Of a stretch of DNA of 64,000 nt, positions 11,881-23,079 are shown in pieces; position 1 is the first letter of the stretch, and each line of letters opens with the position of its first letter. The stretch is from Stromatinia cepivora (Eukaryota > Ascomycota > Leotiomycetes > Helotiales > Sclerotiniaceae). A model generated the notes under the pieces. The model saw only the letters and a program-made list of their open reading frames with translations, searched no databases and was not told the DNA's origin. Location: assembly GCA_014898415.1 (NCBI GenBank), contig RCTD01000030.1, forward strand, positions 62,001 through 126,000, read 5' to 3'. A program made the position numbers and the translations under genes.

Positions 11881-13840
11881 CCATGACATTCTCCAGCGCT
11901 GCAGTGGGTTGTTCGACACACGTAATCCCACACCATCCCAGGATTAGTTCACCGCGCTTTCTTCCTCAATTTGTTCCATGGTTGCTACCATTTTTCCTTG
12001 CACGTCGCGCCGCGAATGGTATTGTCGCAATGGCAGAGGAACTGCGAGCCTCGAAGGTATTCTCGTTTGCGCAATCGTAATTCGTAAACGCGATGAAAGC
12101 GTTGAACAGTCTATGAGACTGGAATAGTATGGTATACTGGCGGCATTTGCATGGTTTCATCATCAAATTCAGGATTTTGTTGCGATCCAGAGAGCTCCAT
12201 CATGAATGCGGGGTTAACCTAAAGGTGGTGTAAATGGCGGGGTTTTTCAGCTCAAACATCAGAACTACACTAGAAATCATAACGAGGTGGTAACAATGCA
12301 CAACTAATAATCAACCTGCTGAGGACTGAAATCCAGAAGTAACAATAATTGTAGGACAAGAGATGAACTTGAGGGTTCGAAATAACAAATCTGGGACTTG
12401 AAGGGCTTGCTCATTCATGGATGATTCATCACTTTGTCATGGTTAATGAAACCAAAATGATGTCACGGTCTCCTTCTGTCACGGCTTATGTCATTGAGCT
12501 TGTGCTATAGTGACTTTGTCACAGTGGCTAGGTCACCTCAAACATCAAGGAAGTCTGACCTACACAGAAGCAGTATGGTTGAACGCGTTCATACATGGAA
12601 ACCGGCCCACACCACGTTTCAGCTAGAGGTTTTTGTTTGGGGTCGTGATAAACCGTGACTTCTATGTCACGCTGGAACACCATAACATTCATGAAGTATT
12701 AATCACCACGATCACCTGGCGTTATGGTATTCTAACGACCTAGGAAAAGGATTTTCTTTCCTGAGAATGTTTCAAATTATTGTGAGTGTTGCACTTACCA
12801 TTGCCCTTTCATTGAACTCAATGTCACGGCAGCAGTAGCGAAGTTCCCGGTGAGCTTCCGGTAAGCTCCCATTGAGACTTTTCACAGCAAGACCACAAAC
12901 AGATAAAAATACTCCAATTCAACTCCTGAGCATTATATTATAATCAATATGTGCACCGGATTATTTTCATTGATACCTGCCAGTTGAATGAGAGTTTCGA
13001 TGAAGGTGGCTTACAATGAGCTTCCTGGTGAGCACGACCGGGCATCACAAACCGAGGGGATATAGATCTTGAGGCACAAGCCGCTGAGCATTTGTGAACT
13101 GGTGATCTCACGAATTAAAGTATCACCATTCCCCTATTTCTGAAAGGGTTATCGATCACGGTTTGATGTTGTATTTTGATGTCGCGGTCCGTGGAAACAT
13201 CCCATTGAAGTCATCAAGTGTTGGTAAGCCTTTAATGTGGTCCCCGACGGGATTTTGAATCGTAATCCGTCACAACCCAAGCCTCTAGGTTTCTCACCAT
13301 TGAAATCATATAATCCATTGTGACTTAGGAGAATTCACTACTAACCTTCATCATCCAATCTCAAAGCTCCTCCGGGGTATTAACAGGAAGTAGGTCCTGC
13401 ACGATTGAGGGAGAAGAAAAGTTGTTGTTTAAAAGGGAGACAACAGAATAATGTGACACTTACACTATTTATATGAAACAGCTGGGAGTACCAGCGCGAG
13501 CATGAAGGAGAAAGGTATGGAAGGAGGTTATGAGAAGAGGAGACAGAGAAGATTCAAGGCAATTTCGGTGAAATCAACCTTAGCTAAATACCAAAAGACC
13601 GGTAAGCCATGATAGGTTCATCAACGGTCGTGAGGTTGTCGTCTATACCAGACGCTTCACTTTACTTCTCTGGTGTTCGATATCTCTAGAATTTAATAAA
13701 CTAAGATGTATTTAAAGACCTGTGTAATTTTTGAGTTGCGACGACAGAGCAAGAGAGGTAGCTGTTTAAAGAAGTATATCATTACCACGGTGATCTATCT
13801 AACTTAAACACCTTAGCTGAATTTCCACTTTGACCTTATC
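11881..13840. other. Non-coding stretch, no gene recognised
   Basis: Only short ORFs are present. Words such as 'tgtcacgg', 'ggtgagcttccgg' and 'ggtgagcacgac' recur between 12450 and 13150 and may be worn copies of the repeats near 600-830. No promoter, tRNA or exon chain could be supported. Confidence 0.45.
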
Positions 13841-13844
13841 AATA

Positions 13845-14745
13845 GGTTCAGCCGAGATAACAACCGCGACGATGGCTTTACAATAGCACATGCTAGATTG
13901 CCCTCACTAAAGAGGTCTGCAAGTTATTTATGTCGAAAACTTGGTCCATCTCAAACTGACCGCTAAGGCGATGACCGGCAGGACAGAAAGGTTAAGGAAG
14001 TACCTGTTGGTACTGCTAAGGAGGTTAGGAGCTGGTACGACCGTGATGATGATCATAGGATCAGTTATAAGTACTACAGAACACGTCCTAAAGAGGCGTA
14101 TTACATCCCACCTCCGGCAAATCGGTTACAAATGGCGACAACGTCTATGGGAATGTCACTAAAACTGAAGGCACTAGTTCTGTAAGTGGCTGAGTGGAAA
14201 GTAAAGGGAGAGCGATGCTTAGCTTTCTTCAATTGGCTAATGAGCTAATGGTAAGTTTAACATCAACCTCTCCACAGAAAGATACTCATAAGAATAATAG
14301 GGCAGCCGGGAGTGTTTTGAATTTACTAGGATTCAACGTCATGTCAATCGTGGCTGACCATACAACCGAAGAGCGACGTAGGGCCATCGAACGTTTTAAT
14401 GATCCCAATCATGTTGTCGATGTGATGTTAGTTGGTTTTCGAATCGGAAGCTACGGATTGAACTTCCATCACGCATGCTGTAAGATGATAATTTGCGAGT
14501 ACCCGAACTCAATCGACGTTTTGCTTCAGGTTTTTGGACGTCTGCATAGGCTCGGACAGAAAAAGGGACAAGAAATTGTTATTCTTTACCTTGAAGACAG
14601 CTTTGATGAAAGAGTTAGAAATGACATGGCTAAAAAATTCATTGCAAAACTTGTTGCAGAAGGAGAGTTTGATGGGGTAGAGGAGAAAGACTTGGTCGAG
14701 GAGGCACGAAAGGTAATTGCTGCTCTTTTAGGTGAATCTTCTTAG
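13845..14745 (+). pseudogene. SNF2-family helicase, C-terminal half, pseudogene
   Basis: SNF2 ATPases move or remodel DNA-protein complexes. Here only the C-terminal helicase lobe and its upstream linker survive. The 14299-14745 reading frame shows ERRRAIERFND, the FRIGSYGLNFHHA loop and the motif VI arginine finger QVFGRLHRLGQKK. Upstream, about 13990-14170, another frame reads RSWYDRDDDHRISYKYYRT and KLKALVL, which joins to the lobe through GKVKGER/FFNW wording and a probable GTAAGT intron starting at 14251. The chain is broken by TAA at CAA positions (about 14182 and 14245) and one near 13970, all C-to-T changes. The DEXD lobe is absent. It sits at the edge of the repeat-rich region, consistent with decay. 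Confidence 0.75.
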
Positions 14746-15606
14746 GGGTGGATTGAGATATCTAGGTTGGGGAGCGGTAAGGATGAGTTGATTTTTGCGA
14801 GGTTTCAAAAATGATAAAAACAAATCTTTTTTTGTATGCTTCATTCACCCAGTCTCGGGATACTCATGGTCTTCCCACTTCCTGAGCCTGTTGGAAAGTA
14901 CAAAGAATAACATATAGCAAAGACATTTAGTGTTACAAAGTGCAGAGCTCTGTTTAAATCATTTTAGAATATATGAAAATTTATTTTCACTAGGTTTATT
15001 GTGCCTAATCCATCAATTCAAGCACTGCCTTGTGAAATCCAAACAGTGATGAGCACCCGTTGAAGGAATACCCTTCTTATATAAGTCTACATAGATACGC
15101 GAGGACTTTGGATTGATTTCCCTTATTATATACCAAACCCATATAGCTTCGTTTCTATCAAGTTCTGGAGAGGATCATGCGGGTAGATATCTGATCAACA
15201 GTAAAGTCCTGTGAGTGCAATACTGATCCAAAGCTTCCTCATTCCTTTCTGAACTATTCTAAGCTCATCTTACATATTCAGGCTTCTATTTTAATACAGT
15301 GCTGTCTTTTCAATTTTTCCGATCTTACTTCTATCATCAGTCTACTTTCTCTATAGACTAGTGAATGCCTTCCCATCTGACTATTGAAAAGACCTCACTC
15401 ATTCAGAAACAAATTTCAAGCTTCTCCGCTAAACATAAAGCAATCTATCTCATCTCAAACTGGTACCATCTTCTCAATCCCAATTACCCTCAGCCAGTAT
15501 CAAGCCGAAGACAATTTAATTCACCAACTATCCAACCACTAACAAACCAATTTTAATTCTGCTCTATTCAAATGACGCATTGGCTCAAAGCAATCGTTGT
15601 GAGAGA
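14746..15606. other. Intergenic; 5' flank of the 15.6 kb gene
   Basis: AT-rich sequence with no coding signal. The last 300 bases before the start codon are pyrimidine-rich, ending in tcaattttt, tctactttctct and ccaactatccaac runs. That is the usual look of a fungal core promoter and 5' UTR. No clear TATA element was picked out. Confidence 0.4.
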
Positions 15607-16486
15607 ATGGTCAATTTCCATTTGCTTGAGCAATCAAATATTCAAGATGGCACCTACCTCGACACGGAAGATCTTCAAGAATATTTGAAATCATTGAGCA
15701 TCAATGAGGGACGCAATCTCCTTTTTGCAGCCGCCGTCGATGTTGCGACATCCTACAAACACATCGAGTTCATGATTAACCCTGAAGTTCGTCAAAATCT
15801 CGACAATGAACTTCTCCTACTTGGCACTATTAGCACCTACACTGGTGTTACACTCAAGAGTGATTTCTTGCTCGGAAAAATCCAAGAACAGGGACAATCC
15901 GCCGGAAACTTAACCAAATGCTCCTATTCAGAAGCACAAGGTTGAGGTTCCTCAGAGACTACACGTGAAGCATTTATATTAAAAGATAATTTATTTAAAT
16001 TTTGATTTATAGGATTTGTTGAAGGAAAAGGGTCACAATCATCCCCTGTCATTATAAAGGAGAAGCTTCAGTTGAAGTTGGCGGAAATTATGAACTTGGC
16101 TGAAGTTTTTGAGATTGCAACAAAATCCAGAAAATCCAAACACTTCACAGCTCTTCAATTCACTAAGGACGTCAGAGGTACGTTTCTTATATTTTAATAA
16201 TGAATGATGACTGACATATTTCAGCTGTTGCTCTTGGCAATTGGATTAAATATCCAGGATTCGACCTTCCCGATGACTACGAGGAGGACGATGAAGACAA
16301 GGGACCGTTGGGAGATGCAATTGACGAATCGAAAATACACTATAGATTCGATGATCGCGAATTGACTGCCAAGGGGTTCCGAAGACTTGTAAGTTAATAT
16401 TCTTCCCCCCAAAAAACACGATTACTAATATATCGAAGGTAAAACTCGAGGAGCATTTCTTGGCTGCTGACGGCATTCATATGTGA
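15607..16486 (+). CDS. Unknown acidic protein, four exons, 236 aa
   Basis: Proposed exons are 15607-15940, 16013-16177, 16225-16388 and 16439-16486. They add up to 711 bases with all phases consistent. Introns are 72, 47 and 50 bases. The second and third have strong GTACGT and GTAAGT donors, and the first uses a weaker GTTGAG. The start is the first in-frame ATG (MVNFHLLEQ). The N-terminal half looks helical (EYLKSLSINEGRNLLFAAA), a middle part is leucine/lysine-rich, and an acidic stretch (DDYEEDDEDKG) precedes a basic C-terminus. There is no signal peptide or membrane segment. I do not recognise the family. The orderly splicing and absence of stops argue for a real, possibly lineage-restricted gene. 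Confidence 0.65.
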
Positions 16487-17540
16487 TTCGGGTCAAGGTT
16501 AATTCATTTTACTTGCCAGTCAATGAATGGAATGCATTTGACTCTGGCAATTACTAGGGATGGATTTCTTGGTTTCAATTGAAGATTCAACATCTATCGC
16601 TAGGTTATGAAGGTGTTTTTATCAGTTTCATGGATTTATGGTCTCGGAAGATTTAACATCTCCCTTTCAACTATCAATAACGTTAGATTTTTATTTTAAA
16701 GAACCAGAGATTTCCGTGTCTTATGGCTTTTCAAGGATTCAACATCTACCTTGAACAATACAGCCTTATGGATTTAGCAACCATTCCCATCCAAATAGAA
16801 AAAGCTTTTCAGTCAAAATCGCTGACTCGTTGATGTTGTCTATCAACTGCTCATCAACTAACATTCGATCATTGGAAAGATTGCTGGCTTAGCCTAATAA
16901 TTGGCAGTCATTGTTATCAACTAATTGACTAGTTAACTACTCTACATATCTAAGTGTAGGTTAAGGGAGTAGCGAGAGCTGATTCATTTCTCTGTAATGG
17001 TGATTTTTCGGAATCTATTTTGACTTGGAAATAGCTCGCTATCTTTTAAGATTGATGTATTGGCCTATAGAAAAGGTACCCAGGAGACACAGGTTCCTTT
17101 TTGGTCTCTGCATGGTAGGATCTGCAGCTCTTTGTACCTTCAACTCCACCGTCTCAAATAACAATATGAGCGGGATGATCCACCGAGAACGGAGATGGCA
17201 TGTGAATTTATAGACATTCTATGAATGGTTCTTTCTGTGGTATATATCCCTTTTATTATACAGGTAGTACAGCCACGGCCGAATTCGAGGTCCTGATGGG
17301 CAAATCAACAGCAAGTTCACAATTTCTTGCACACCAATCCACATGAAATCTCCAATATTTTATATAGGTTTGGAGTTTTACGCGGGGATAATGAATAGCG
17401 CATTTGCATAAGCACAGAAGAAGGGGGTGAAGAGGAGAAACGGAGACACGTACAAAAGATAGAGGCGGACAAGCACAAAATGATGATGGAAGTACATTAG
17501 AATATCAACACTTGGGATCATGCACAACGGAAACGGATGT
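16487..17540. other. Intergenic, no gene seen
   Basis: Two short echoes of 'gaagattcaacatct/ggattcaacatct' at about 16577, 16650 and 16735 suggest small direct repeats in the 3' flank of the preceding gene. ORFs of about 60 codons here lack support. Confidence 0.4.
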
Positions 17541-19157
17541 TCAACTAAACTCGAAATTCTTAAGCCGAGTTCTTTCTATGCCATCTATAGATTCTCTTCT
17601 TCCATATAAACACGAAGCTTTTAATGACTCAAAATCAAAGCATGTGACCTCCTCCCCATCGATCCTAGCTCGACGGAAACTTTCACATTCTCTATCCTTG
17701 TTCCAAATAACAGCTTCTAGATCATTTATGTGCCTTAGCCAGCAAATATTCGTCTCCTTGTTTCGATTTATGTGATTGAGGCGATGTTTTGGAAGATCTT
17801 TATCCTTATGTAAGATCAGTTGTATAATCCTTTGTGGGAGGTCCACATTTAAAGTAACTGGCCTCATCCGTCTTGACTTTCCCTTTGGAAATGCATATCC
17901 GATATCTACCAGACGAAAGTTTGGATGTTATACTCTCAAACGCTTCGCCGCTCGGGGAGCTGGAATTCGGTTCGCGGTGGTGAGGGTCAGGTAATGGAGC
18001 TATCAGATGTGCCAGTAGAGGACTAAATATCGGAGATGCGGGTGGTTGTGGGGACTGTCTGAAAAGGATGGAAGTATTGGAGCTGGAGAATTTTCGACGG
18101 GTGGAGAGGCCATTGAATCCGGGGAATAATTTCTTTCGCCAAGTTCTAAGTCTGAACACTGGAAAGGGATTTCTATCCAATCCCAATGATCTAGTGCATA
18201 CATACTAGGGAATGGTCGAAATACTGGACTTTTCATAGGAGGAGTCTCAGATTCATCCAGCTCCTTAATTAGTTCATCTATCTTAGTAGATAAACTACTC
18301 TTTACCAATGCACACTCCTCTGGAATCATCTTTTCGATAAATTCGATAATTTCTTACCTAGATTGTCTTGTCATCAATAAGTTTGCATCCCAAATCTTAG
18401 AATATGCCTCGTCGATAAGCTTTTGAATCTTTTCCATCATATCTGTCCCGTGGGAATATATGGTTCCATTTGTCACATTGTGGTATTCAAAAGCAACCTC
18501 TTCACAATTTTCATTCAAGACCTCTGATATGTGATAGATCAACTGTCCGGATGCCGGAAAATGGCTCATACAATCAATAACACGATCCTACCCCATTTTT
18601 ATCATGTTTTCAACATCCGATTTTGAGAGGGATTGGGACATTGACTGCAGATTTTGTTCAAACTTTTCGGCGATCTTTTCTCTCTTTTCAGACGCATCTT
18701 TTATATAATCAGCGATGGAGTTGGTGAGCTTAATTCTTATATCGTTAGTGTTTTGGTTGAACAACTCCAAGAAATCTTCACTCATAACCTAGTTGATAGA
18801 ATTAAAGGTCATCATCAAAACCTATGCCATTGGTGAATTCTTCCGTCTTTTGTTCACTTCTCACAGCAGATTTTTGGTGACTAAATTTAGGACTTACCGG
18901 ATGAGTTTTGATCTCAACCTGTTTTCCTGACTTCTTCACCTTCTTTGCCATGGGTGTGACATCTTCCGAATTGGTTGAAGCTGGTCTCTTCCGGGACTGA
19001 TTTTTGGGTACGGTTTTATCCGAATTTCTGGCTTTAGCAGCTGGTTTCTTTCGAGAAATAGGTGATGAAGATTGTAAAGAACTCCGGCGTATTATCATCT
19101 TCAACTGGGTTTTTGGCATCTGCGATGTTTTTTGAGAGTTCTTTATCTTCATCAAGT
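17541..19157 (-). pseudogene. C-terminal portion of the NADAR-domain gene, decayed
   Basis: This is the downstream part of the minus-strand gene whose 5' part lies at 30020-31239. The two were contiguous before the transposon nest inserted at the 8-base duplication 19158-19165/30012-30019. An acidic frame (PEPQFEEPELDEDKELS) reads across that joint. Further on are a basic Ser/Lys-rich region (KKPAAKAR, KSRKRPAS-like, MAKKVKKSGKQ; 18802-19150), then one long frame 18785-18003 rich in coiled-coil-type heptads (DASEKREKIAEKFEQNLQS) interrupted by TAG at 18588-18590 and TAA at 18354-18356. A frame change near 18030 leads to a last segment (GRYRICISKGKVKTDE). The stops suit C-to-T/G-to-A mutation. 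That this tail belongs to the same protein as the NADAR domain is inference from strand and adjacency. Confidence 0.55.
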
Positions 19158-19165
19158 TCCGGCTA
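19158..19165. other. Left 8-base target-site duplication (gttccggc) of the hAT-like element
   Basis: The same 8 bases occur at 30012-30019 directly after the other end of the element. A perfect 8-base duplication is the hallmark of hAT-superfamily insertion and fixes the ends of the 10.8 kb nest. Confidence 0.85.
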
Positions 19166-19739
19166 GGCTGCGCAAAAATTATCTGTACCCATAGATTATC
19201 CACAGATAACCCACCCCGTAAGTACCCATCAGAGATTTTACCCACCCCACAGATTACCCATCCAGATTTAAAATTACCCGCCCTATCACAAATAATCTAT
19301 AGATTATCTACAAATAACCCACCTACCCATAGATAAATGGATTATCTACAGATAACCCATAAATATATAGATTATTTACAAATAATCCACAGATTATCCA
19401 TGGATTATTTACTTTTCGCTTAAATTTGAAATTACAGAAAAACTTGGCTATACCGGACTGGGATATACCGGAATCTTGGATATACCGGAATTTTTTCTCC
19501 TTTTTTCCGAAATTTATATAGGAATACCGGAATTTCGATGAAAACCGGAATACCGGATTGAATTAACTGAATTCCGGTATAAACCTTTATTATTGATCAA
19601 TATACTATATGCTAATAAGGGTGAATCTTCGAATATAACGACATTATCGTTGTCGTCGTCGTCGTCGTCGAAAAAACCGAAAAGAGTCGGTCACCATGGC
19701 CCTCGAATCAATTCATCAAATCAACAAAAAAAAGCTTTA

Positions 19740-20815
19740 AGAGTATGATGGCAGGACCCTAAATACGGGAAAAGGAGGCACAATGATGCAATAGTATGGT
19801 ACAAAGCTCAATATAGTATAGAATTAAAGAAATCGATTATTAGTGATCTTTTAAATACGAAATTCGAATGGCTCGATCGAACAGAATTCACACAATACGA
19901 ATTAAATCAATATAAAATTCGGCCTCCTGCATACCCTACTCTCAAAGAAGCTCTGCTTGAATAACAGATTCGATACAATCGTTACCCTGATACAGAATCT
20001 ACTATAGACAATGTTTTATATCTAAAAGTTATAGAATTCTGGAAAAAGCTTCCTGAATATAAGGATAAACCTTTGCTATTCGATAAAGGGAAGATTTGAT
20101 CAACTGGCTTTATTGATAATTTCAAGAGATATAATTCTATGTAAGAAAGATATCGATTCGGTGAGGGAACTTTTGTAGATATAGGCCCTGAATTAGAAAC
20201 TATAATAGAAAAGATATAATATATTACAGTTTTATATAATACAAATAATATTTATAATTGCAATAAAACAGAGCTTTTTTGAAGAAATAAACCAGATTAT
20301 ATATTTTCTATATTCGAATCTATTGGTAGAAAGAAGGAAAAAGCTCGATTTATAGTATTCTTTATTAACAATTCTATAGGCATTTATAAGCTCCCTTTAT
20401 GAATTATTAAGAAAATATATATTCTACAAGTATTTAAAAGATCAGGATTGATAACTCTTGATGATTTAGGAATGAAATATCGATCGAATTCGAAATCCTG
20501 AATAAATAATAGGATTTTCGCTGAATATCTTATATAGTTCGATAGGATTATAAGGCAGATAAAAAGAAGGCTTTGCTTATTATAGATAACTTCTTTATAT
20601 ACGAATTAATTGTTATTACTCTTTTTGAAACTGGTAAACTACGCAATATGAAGATTATATAATTACCCCCAAATTCTATATCTAAATTTCAACCTCTTGA
20701 TCAAGGTATTATACAGAATTGGAAGTTCCATTTACAACAACGAGCTATCAGATTCATAATTGAATACTTTGATAATGATCTGAATTATTCTAAAAAGCTT
20801 GATATTCTAAAAATG
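19740..20815 (+). pseudogene. pogo-type transposase, 5' part (CENP-B HTH and DDE), RIP-eroded
   Basis: Reading through stops, the frame shows a CENP-B/Tc5-type helix-turn-helix (YPTLKEALLE, then KAIEFWKK-like wording and TGFIDNFKRYNSM at about 19930-20145), followed by DDE_1 landmarks: a 'GRKKEKARFIVFF' stretch (about 20325-20370), LLIIDN (about 20575), and LPPNSISKFQPLDQG at about 20662-20706. Stops fall where Trp (TGG) or Gln (CAA) is expected, for example 20097 and 20143, the signature of G-to-A/C-to-T change. The frame stops abruptly at the retrotransposon and resumes after it at 29117. Confidence 0.75.
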
Positions 20816-20820
20816 ATTAA

Positions 20821-21129
20821 TATCACGGGATAGTATGATTATAGAACACTTTCAGGGATCGGGGAATAGATGGTATACATAATTGATAAAGTAAAAGAAT
20901 TGAATAATTTGTCTTTGATTATATAAATCAAAAGTTATATATATAGAATAAATAAATGATTATTTAACCAATATATATTTTAATTAGGCTAGATCTCTAT
21001 TTACTAGGATATCAGGATCATTTTATCAATTGGTAGATTAATAAAAGTTAATGGATTTTTTATTTCGATTGGAAAGTATACATTTTGATCCTTTGTAGGA
21101 TACAAGAGATCACAGGGTTTTCCGTGACA
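20821..21129 (-). repeat. 3' LTR of the copia element (left side)
   Basis: 309 bases, matching 28803-29111 over the full length with differences that are almost all transitions. Shared landmarks are 'gaatagatggtatacataatt', 'gttagatt..ctgtttactagg', 'ggatatcaggatca' and 'ttggaaagtatac'. Ends read tatcacgg and ccgtgaca. Confidence 0.9.
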
Positions 21130-21143
21130 CACCCCCTAAATCG
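21130..21143 (-). other. Polypurine tract of the copia element
   Basis: On the minus strand the bases just before the 3' LTR read tttagggggtg. A purine run abutting the 3' LTR primes plus-strand DNA synthesis in LTR retrotransposons. Its position fixes the element's orientation as right to left. Confidence 0.65.
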
Positions 21144-21499
21144 AAAAGCGATCTGAAATAAATAGAAAGATATAGAAAGTAACAATTCATATAATTCGTA
21201 AATGAATATACAAAACGATTATAAGCAGATGTTAATAAAGAAATGGTGTAATGTATAAACCTGAAATGATTTTGGTACCTTTGGAATAAAGAAGAATTTG
21301 ATTATATATAAATTACAAATTTCTTTTGATATTCGATTTGTTACCTGCGATATTTTTCGAAATCAAGATTTTGAATAATAAAAAGAAAATTTTCTGTCAA
21401 AAGAATACAAATAAATAATCGATTTTATAATGTAATAATTAAGAATGTATATAATTGCTAAACTATAATATATTGATTACAATAACGAAATAAAATGAA

Positions 21500-22900
21500 T
21501 AAATTTTTAAAGGTATATAGATTTTTTTTTCGCATTTTCATTTTTATCTTTAATCAAGTTTTTATTGATCATTATTATATTTAAGATTTCGGGGTTTAAA
21601 AAAGCTAAACAAACGAATCTTAATCATATTAAACAAACGGTGGTTGAGAAAAAAGCTTTGAAAAAATCGAATACAAAAGAAAATCCTAGTACTTCTTCGA
21701 GGGATCAATAAATCGAACAAAGAGAATTAATGAGTTCAATGTAGATAATGAATCAAGATATCGATTTCTGGGAGTATAGTTTAACTAAATCTGTTTCTAG
21801 AATAACGCACAATCATCTATTTCAAAAACTATTTTTTTCTATTAAAGGAATTATTGTTTATCATAATCAATTGTTTGTTATGGATTCAGATAGTAATTTG
21901 GAGGTAGATTTCATTTTTGGATTTTATCATATAATTGAAAGGTTTTATTAATTCTATATTTGTAATTGTTGAGGTAAAGATTATTTGATAAAAAAAAGAA
22001 AAGAAAAAAGATTTCTTTATTTAATAACGATAATTTATTCAATCCTTCAACGCCGGGTTTTTCGGATAATAAATTAGATAAAAAAGAGAAAAAAAAAAGG
22101 TTGTCAAAAATTACTGGCTTTTTAGTCAAAACAAAAGATGAGGGGAATTATAGGGAAAAGAACGATTATTTATATATTTGATGTATAAAATCATTGATCG
22201 TTGGGAGATATAATTTTTATGATGAATACTTTATTGATTCTTTCAAGTTGAATAATCGTCGGTGTTAAAATTGTGGTATTCATTTATATACTCCTTTGCC
22301 GGTTTTTTTTTATCCTTTAATAGATTATTATATCACCGCTTATCGATAAAATTCAAAAGTAAATTTTTCATTTATTCCTTTTATTTTCATAATATATTGA
22401 TTATTGGTTGTATAATCTAAATAGGGATACAGAATTGTGATGAAGGTAATGCTGGAGATTAAAAAGAAAAGAAAAGTTGTTCTTTTATCTTTGCATTATT
22501 GTTTCTTCTTTTTTCGTTGTATTATTCACCGGAATCTTCGAAAGGCTGAACGAAAGAAGTATGTTATGATTTCGGAAAGCGATAATAAAGATGAAAAAGA
22601 AAAAGTGGTGGGGAAGAAAAGAAGAAAAGAACAGGTGGTATATCCAAAGAAAAAGAAAAGGAAGGATAGTCCTTTAGCTTTTGTAATACCAATGGTACCA
22701 ATAGTTCCAATTGTTCTAATTATTCTTTATTCCTTAATTATTATGGATAATCCAAAGGTTTTTTTATTTGAATTTCAAATTATTAAATTTAAAAAGAAAT
22801 TTATCCTTTTTCAAGGACAGAAAAATGAAAAACGGAGAAATGATCGACCTTGATTATTTTTTGTTTTTCAATGGATATAAAGTATATAAATTGAAGTGCA
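21500..22900 (+). other. Extra segment between pol and 3' LTR with possible antisense ORF remains
   Basis: About 1.9 kb separates the end of RNase H (near 23.1 kb) from the polypurine tract, far more than a copia element needs. On the opposite strand to pol there are open stretches at 21748-21951 (reads SVSRITHNHLFQK, DSDSNLEVDFIFGF) and 22437-22853 (Lys/Arg-rich, then a hydrophobic stretch IPMVPIVPIVLIILYSLII), with protein-like wording between them across RIP-type stops, including a C-x2-C pair. I do not recognise it. It may be an additional ORF, a captured host fragment or a chance product of strand-biased composition. Confidence 0.4.
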
Positions 22901-23079
22901 TTATGGAAAAATATAATAGTTTAGAATATTAAATAGAATTTATTCTATTTATACCAAAAGAAAGAATTATAAGCTTTAGATTGTTATTATTTAAACTTTA
23001 TGATTCAAATTGTCATTACTTAAGCTTTATAATTATTATTATTTAAACTTTATAATCCTGTTATTTACATTTTGTAGAT

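Noticed and set aside
14251..14277. 27-base intron (gtaagt..cacag) in the helicase remnant
   Set aside because: Too short. A 50-base intron using the same donor and ending at aataatag restores the expected phase better.
19644..19672. gtc/cgt trinucleotide run as a functional microsatellite
   Set aside because: It is a short run at the eroded 5' end of the pogo transposase, probably a Ser or Asp run of the old coding sequence.
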